Under the pieces are notes generated by a model that saw nothing but the letters and a program-made list of their open reading frames with translations, searched no databases and was not told where the DNA came from. A DNA stretch of 64,000 bases, from assembly GCA_035559595.1 (NCBI GenBank), contig DATMBF010000030.1:1-64000 (forward strand), in the 5' to 3' direction. The stretch comes from DATMBF01 sp035559595. Lineage in GTDB: Bacteria; Bacteroidota; Ignavibacteria; UBA10030. Position numbers and translations under genes: made by a program. This document shows positions 60,840 through 64,000 of this stretch, piece by piece (position 1 is the first letter of the stretch; the number at the start of each line of letters is the position of its first letter).

Positions 60840-62153
60840 ATGCTTCAGAAACCCGTCAATGCAAAAGAGGTAACAACATGGGAACCGGTGATTATACCGG
60901 ATATTCCCGACCTTCACAAGATTGACATCTACCAGGCGCACGGAGGCTACAAAGCTCTCCAGAAAGTCTTTGGAATGAAGCCTGACGATGTTATCGAGGA
61001 GGTGAAGAAGTCCGGTCTGCGCGGTCGTGGGGGGGCATGCTTCCCGACGGGGCTCAAATGGAGTTTCATGCCGAAACAGTCCGCGAAGCCGAAATATCTT
61101 TGCGTCAACGGCGACGAGTCCGAGCCCGGCACATTCAAGGATCGTGCGATCTTCGAGTTCAATCCTCACCAGCTCATTGAGGGGACGCTCATCACGTGCT
61201 ATGCCATCGGAGCGCAGACCGCATACATCTACATCCGAGGCGAGTACGGAAAGTGGATCCGCATGATGCAAAAGGCAGTCGATGATGCCTACGCGAGGAA
61301 CTTGGTCGGCGAAAACATCCTCGGTTCCGGGTTCACAATCAATATCTACATCCACAAAGGCGCAGGTGCGTACATTTGTGGAGAAGAGTCGGCTTTGATG
61401 AATTCGATCGAGGGTGAGCGGGGATACCCGCGTGTCAAACCACCGTTTCCGGCACAGTACGGGCTTTGGGGGTGTCCCACGACCATCAACAATGTCGAAA
61501 CGATTACGAACGTTCCGGTAATTATCAGTCGTGGTGCTGAGTGGTACTCGAAGGTCGGGGCGGCGAAGCATCCGGGCCCGATCCTCGTGGGTGTCAGCGG
61601 ACATGTCAATCAGCCGGGAGTGTACGAGATGCCGACTGGCGAACCTCTCGTGAACATTATTTATAAATATGCCGGCGGCGTTCCGGGAAACAAAGGCGTC
61701 AAGGCTGTTATTCCCGGCGGATCCTCGACGATGATTTTACGGGGTGATCAGCTTGAGGGAGTTCGGATGGACGCTGACTCCATGAAGGCCGCAGGATCTG
61801 CCGTCGGAACTGCAGGAATGATTGTGATGGATGAAGATACCGATCTCATCGAGGTGATTACGAGAATCGCGAAGTTCTATTACCACGAATCGTGCGGGCA
61901 ATGTACACCATGTCGCGAGGGGACCGGTTGGTTGTGGAAAGTGCTCAAGAGGTTCGAGCAGAATGAGGGTCGGCAAGAAGATATCGATTTACTCATGGAT
62001 GTTGCCAACAACATCGAAGGGAACACCATCTGTGCTCTGGGTGATGCGGCCGCGTGGCCGGTGCAGAGCATGATCCGTCGGTTCAGGGATGAATTCGAGC
62101 GCCGGGTGAAGCCCGATTCGCGCAAGGTTTCACGCGAAGAAGTGGCTGCATAG
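60840..62153 (+). CDS. nuoF: NADH-quinone oxidoreductase subunit F
   Basis: This 437-residue subunit binds NADH, FMN and a 4Fe-4S cluster. It shows GLRGRGGACFPTGLKW (NADH), the FMN region GAGAYICGEESALMNSIEG, and the cluster ligands in ESCGQCTPCREG with a further Cys in TICALGD. It lies 42 bp after nuoE. A strong terminator follows at once, so nuoG and the membrane-arm genes must lie elsewhere. Confidence 0.97.
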   Translation: MLQKPVNAKEVTTWEPVIIPDIPDLHKIDIYQAHGGYKALQKVFGMKPDDVIEEVKKSGLRGRGGACFPTGLKWSFMPKQSAKPKYLCVNGDESEPGTFKDRAIFEFNPHQLIEGTLITCYAIGAQTAYIYIRGEYGKWIRMMQKAVDDAYARNLVGENILGSGFTINIYIHKGAGAYICGEESALMNSIEGERGYPRVKPPFPAQYGLWGCPTTINNVETITNVPVIISRGAEWYSKVGAAKHPGPILVGVSGHVNQPGVYEMPTGEPLVNIIYKYAGGVPGNKGVKAVIPGGSSTMILRGDQLEGVRMDADSMKAAGSAVGTAGMIVMDEDTDLIEVITRIAKFYYHESCGQCTPCREGTGWLWKVLKRFEQNEGRQEDIDLLMDVANNIEGNTICALGDAAAWPVQSMIRRFRDEFERRVKPDSRKVSREEVAA

Positions 62154-62173
62154 CCGGGCCTTAGATGGCTTCA

Positions 62174-62212
62174 AAGACTCGTATGGTGATTCCATACGAG
62201 TCTTTTGTTTTC
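62174..62212 (+). terminator. Rho-independent terminator after nuoF
   Basis: A perfect 13-bp stem (62174-62186 with 62192-62204, loop of five) is followed by TTGTTTTCT. It lies 21 bp past the nuoF stop and clearly closes the operon. Confidence 0.92.
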
Positions 62213-62231
62213 TAGGCAGAGATCGCAATGT

Positions 62232-62260
62232 TTGAAACTCTCGCTATTGTTTTCTGTATA
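62232..62260 (+). promoter_or_regulatory. Possible promoter of the ECF sigma gene
   Basis: TTGAAA (62232-62237), 17 bp, then TGTATA (62255-62260), followed by TATAAAT a few bases later. It lies 67 bp before the sigma gene start. Assignment is by similarity to the sigma70 consensus only. Confidence 0.4.
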
Positions 62261-62327
62261 TCTGTATAAATAGAGGCCAAACAGCCTGCAGAACCAGGGG
62301 AACATCCGCAAGCTTGGTGTCGTCTAA

Positions 62328-62987
62328 ATGTCCGAATCCGAGAACACATCACAGAGAATGACCGGTCATTCTGTTGCCAGGATATCGCAGGGAGAGATCG
62401 TCTCTTCTGCGCCGCTGGAGAGCTACGGATCGTATTCTGACGAGACGCTCATTACCCTTTTTCAACAGGGGGATACTCAAGCGTTCCGTTTTCTCGTTGA
62501 GCGACATCGAGAGCGAGTTCGGAATCTTATCTACTCAATGTTTCACGAAGAGGGAATCGTCGATGACCTTACTCAGGAGGTCTTCATCAAGGCCTACGAA
62601 GCGCTTCCGGATTTTCGATTTGAGTCTTCGTTTTATACTTGGCTCTATCGAATTGCGGTCAATAAGGGGAGGGATGAGTTACGGAAGCGAAAGATTCGGA
62701 GGGTTCTTTCCCTGCAGTCGATCCTTGATGCACCGGATGGAGAGGCAAAGAACAAGATGGTAACCCATCAACAGGAGACGGAAGTCCAGGAGCTGATTGC
62801 CAAGGGATTGCAGAAGCTACCGGAAAAATTTCGACTTGCCGTGATCCTGAAGGATATGAATGGATTTTCATACGAAGAGATGGCCGAGGTCATGCAGTGC
62901 GAAATTGGCACCGTGAAGTCGAGGCTCTCACGGGGACGATCCATGTTGCGGAGTTTCCTGAAGCCGTTTCTGGAGGAACAACCATGA
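62328..62987 (+). CDS. ECF RNA polymerase sigma factor, RpoE-like
   Basis: This 219-residue sigma factor has region 2 (FRFLVERHRERVRNLIYSMF, VDDLTQEVFIKAYEALPDF and FYTWLYRIAVNKGRDELRKR) and region 4 (LPEKFRLAVILKDMNGFSYEEMAEVMQCEIGTVKSRLSRGR). The first 40 residues are a poorly conserved tail. Its stop overlaps the start of the next gene by four bases (ATGA), the usual link to a cognate anti-sigma factor. No Shine-Dalgarno is obvious before this ATG. Confidence 0.92.
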   Translation: MSESENTSQRMTGHSVARISQGEIVSSAPLESYGSYSDETLITLFQQGDTQAFRFLVERHRERVRNLIYSMFHEEGIVDDLTQEVFIKAYEALPDFRFESSFYTWLYRIAVNKGRDELRKRKIRRVLSLQSILDAPDGEAKNKMVTHQQETEVQELIAKGLQKLPEKFRLAVILKDMNGFSYEEMAEVMQCEIGTVKSRLSRGRSMLRSFLKPFLEEQP

Positions 62988-64000
62988 AGGAGATGTCACG
63001 AAATCGATTATCGTACCTTCTGTCGCTTGCGGTTGATGGAGTCTTGAGCGACGAGGAAGCCAACGAGCTGAATGCGTACGTTCACCAACACCCGGAAGCA
63101 AAGAAAGAGCTTGAAGAGCTTCGATCGTTGAAACAGCTTCTTGGTCGGACGAAGCCCATTCAACCCAATCCCTTTCTTTGGACGCGCATTGCACAGCGTC
63201 TCAAGGAGCATGAAGAAGAACGTGAGAATCTTTTGCCGTTCCCGCGCAAGCTTGCTCCCGCCGCAGCAGCGTTCGGCGTGTTGCTCTTTCTGGCGGCAGG
63301 TGTTTTTCTGATTGAAAACAGACCCGCAGTGGAAGAATATCTGTCACAAAAATCCGACCAGGTAAAACAGGCATACGAAGACAATATCCTGAAAGGGTCC
63401 ATTGTTCCTCTCTTGCGTGACCTCGATAATGACAGGATTCTACAGTTTGCGATGTTTGGCTCGCTCCCGCTGGATAAAAAAGAGGAAACTGCCCTGCGCA
63501 TCGACGAGTCATCGCAGTCCGGCTATCGGATTGAGTTGGGGAAGGGGAGGGAGAGTGCGGCGCGTAAAGTGACGATGGAGAAGTTCCTTGCCGAAGTCAA
63601 GCCTACGCCGGTTCAACGGAAAGCCATCGATTCGCTGCTTGATCGGGCCAGGCAGCGAATTGAGACGGCTGTTCTGGTCTCAGGAAATAATGCCCTTGCT
63701 GTTGATCCGGAGCTTCCTCGCTTGAATCGCGTTGTTCTCTCAGGTATTGCAGAGTGTCTCGAACCCTCGCAGCGGGTTCGGCTTGAGCAGTTCCTACAAG
63801 AACACCGTGCTCCCTATGCAATAGAGGTTCGACAGCCTCGGGTTTTGCCGAAGACCCGGACGCTTGAGCGGGGCAAGGCGCCGGAGAAATTCATTGTGAT
63901 TACGCCTGATACGTTTGCGTTTACAACGTTGCCAATAGTGAATGAGGGGTTCGAGCGGGATTTCGTTGCAAAGACAATAACCGAGCGGGAGGGAGAGATT
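62984..64000 (+). CDS. Putative anti-sigma factor, runs off the window
   Basis: The frame is open for 339 codons from the ATG overlapping the sigma stop to the window edge. GGAGG lies nine bases before the ATG. The N-terminal part (LSLAVDGVLSDEEANELNAYVHQHPEAKKELEEL) resembles a zinc-finger-less anti-sigma domain. One membrane helix follows near residues 88-104 (APAAAAFGVLLFLAAGVF), then a long region with many charged residues and no known domain. Position and layout indicate a membrane-anchored anti-sigma factor for the preceding ECF sigma. The C-terminus is not in the window. Confidence 0.8.
   Translation, partial: MKEMSRNRLSYLLSLAVDGVLSDEEANELNAYVHQHPEAKKELEELRSLKQLLGRTKPIQPNPFLWTRIAQRLKEHEEERENLLPFPRKLAPAAAAFGVLLFLAAGVFLIENRPAVEEYLSQKSDQVKQAYEDNILKGSIVPLLRDLDNDRILQFAMFGSLPLDKKEETALRIDESSQSGYRIELGKGRESAARKVTMEKFLAEVKPTPVQRKAIDSLLDRARQRIETAVLVSGNNALAVDPELPRLNRVVLSGIAECLEPSQRVRLEQFLQEHRAPYAIEVRQPRVLPKTRTLERGKAPEKFIVITPDTFAFTTLPIVNEGFERDFVAKTITEREGEI

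Noticed and set aside
60600..61604. Long open frame (334 codons) on the - strand
   Set aside because: It is antisense to nuoE/nuoF, whose motifs are unambiguous; the translation has no recognisable domain.

Overview
The window looks like a chromosomal segment of a member of the Bacteroidota / Ignavibacteriota / Chlorobiota (FCB) group. The evidence is a C-terminal type IX secretion sorting domain on a secreted nucleotidase (29112-30998), a FecI/FecR/TonB-receptor cassette whose receptor has an STN and a carboxypeptidase-regulatory-like domain, many lipoproteins and outer-membrane barrels, and a nuoA-F block with separate nuoC and nuoD. Shine-Dalgarno sequences (GGAGG-like) are common, and several starts are TTG or GTG. 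I cannot name the genus.

Layout. 1-4800: tail of a + strand gene, then (all -) K+-dependent-type membrane pyrophosphatase, pth, rplY, prs and tRNA-Gln. 4828-8600: secreted M14 peptidase, BioY, ArsC-type reductase. 8655-23900 (-): a sugar-uptake locus. It holds trehalase, a sodium/solute symporter, an 830-residue-class alpha/alpha-toroid glycosidase-like protein, a TonB receptor, FecR and FecI. Upstream is a sensor in which the periplasmic beta-propeller/Y_Y_Y input of Bacteroides hybrid sensors is joined to a class III adenylate cyclase. A broken copy of the fecI promoter and 5' end lies at 24090-24213.

24278-42534 (+) is the most interesting region. A membrane histidine kinase, a response regulator with an RsbU-type PP2C phosphatase and a PhoB/OmpR-type regulator overlap one another. 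They are followed by four transcription units. Each unit is preceded by an array of TGACA-like direct repeats in exact 11-bp register, 19-20 bp upstream of a -10-like hexamer. This is the geometry of Pho boxes. The units encode a type IX-sorted 5'-nucleotidase, lipoproteins, small outer-membrane proteins, a lipid kinase, an acetyltransferase, a fatty-acid-desaturase-family protein, a DUF3108-like protein and an endonuclease/exonuclease/phosphatase domain fused to an Omp85-type barrel. I read it as a phosphate-starvation regulon for scavenging phosphate and remodelling the envelope; this is inference.

42543-49372 (-): a housekeeping run of rpmB, then pgsA-pgpA-cinA-thpR-recA-recX, an AI-2E-family permease and a 3'-5' exonuclease. 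49512-55603 (+): a dead Uma2 gene, tsaD, trpA, chorismate mutase, mltG, a Big_5 lipoprotein and a membrane protein. 55891-57163 (-): a Rho-N-like small protein and a pirin. 57632-62153 (+): nuoA-B-C-D-E-F, closed by a strong terminator after nuoF. 62328-64000 (+): an ECF sigma factor with its overlapping anti-sigma gene, which runs off the window. Short degenerate 7-8 bp tandem repeats occur at five gene junctions between 54998 and 60835.
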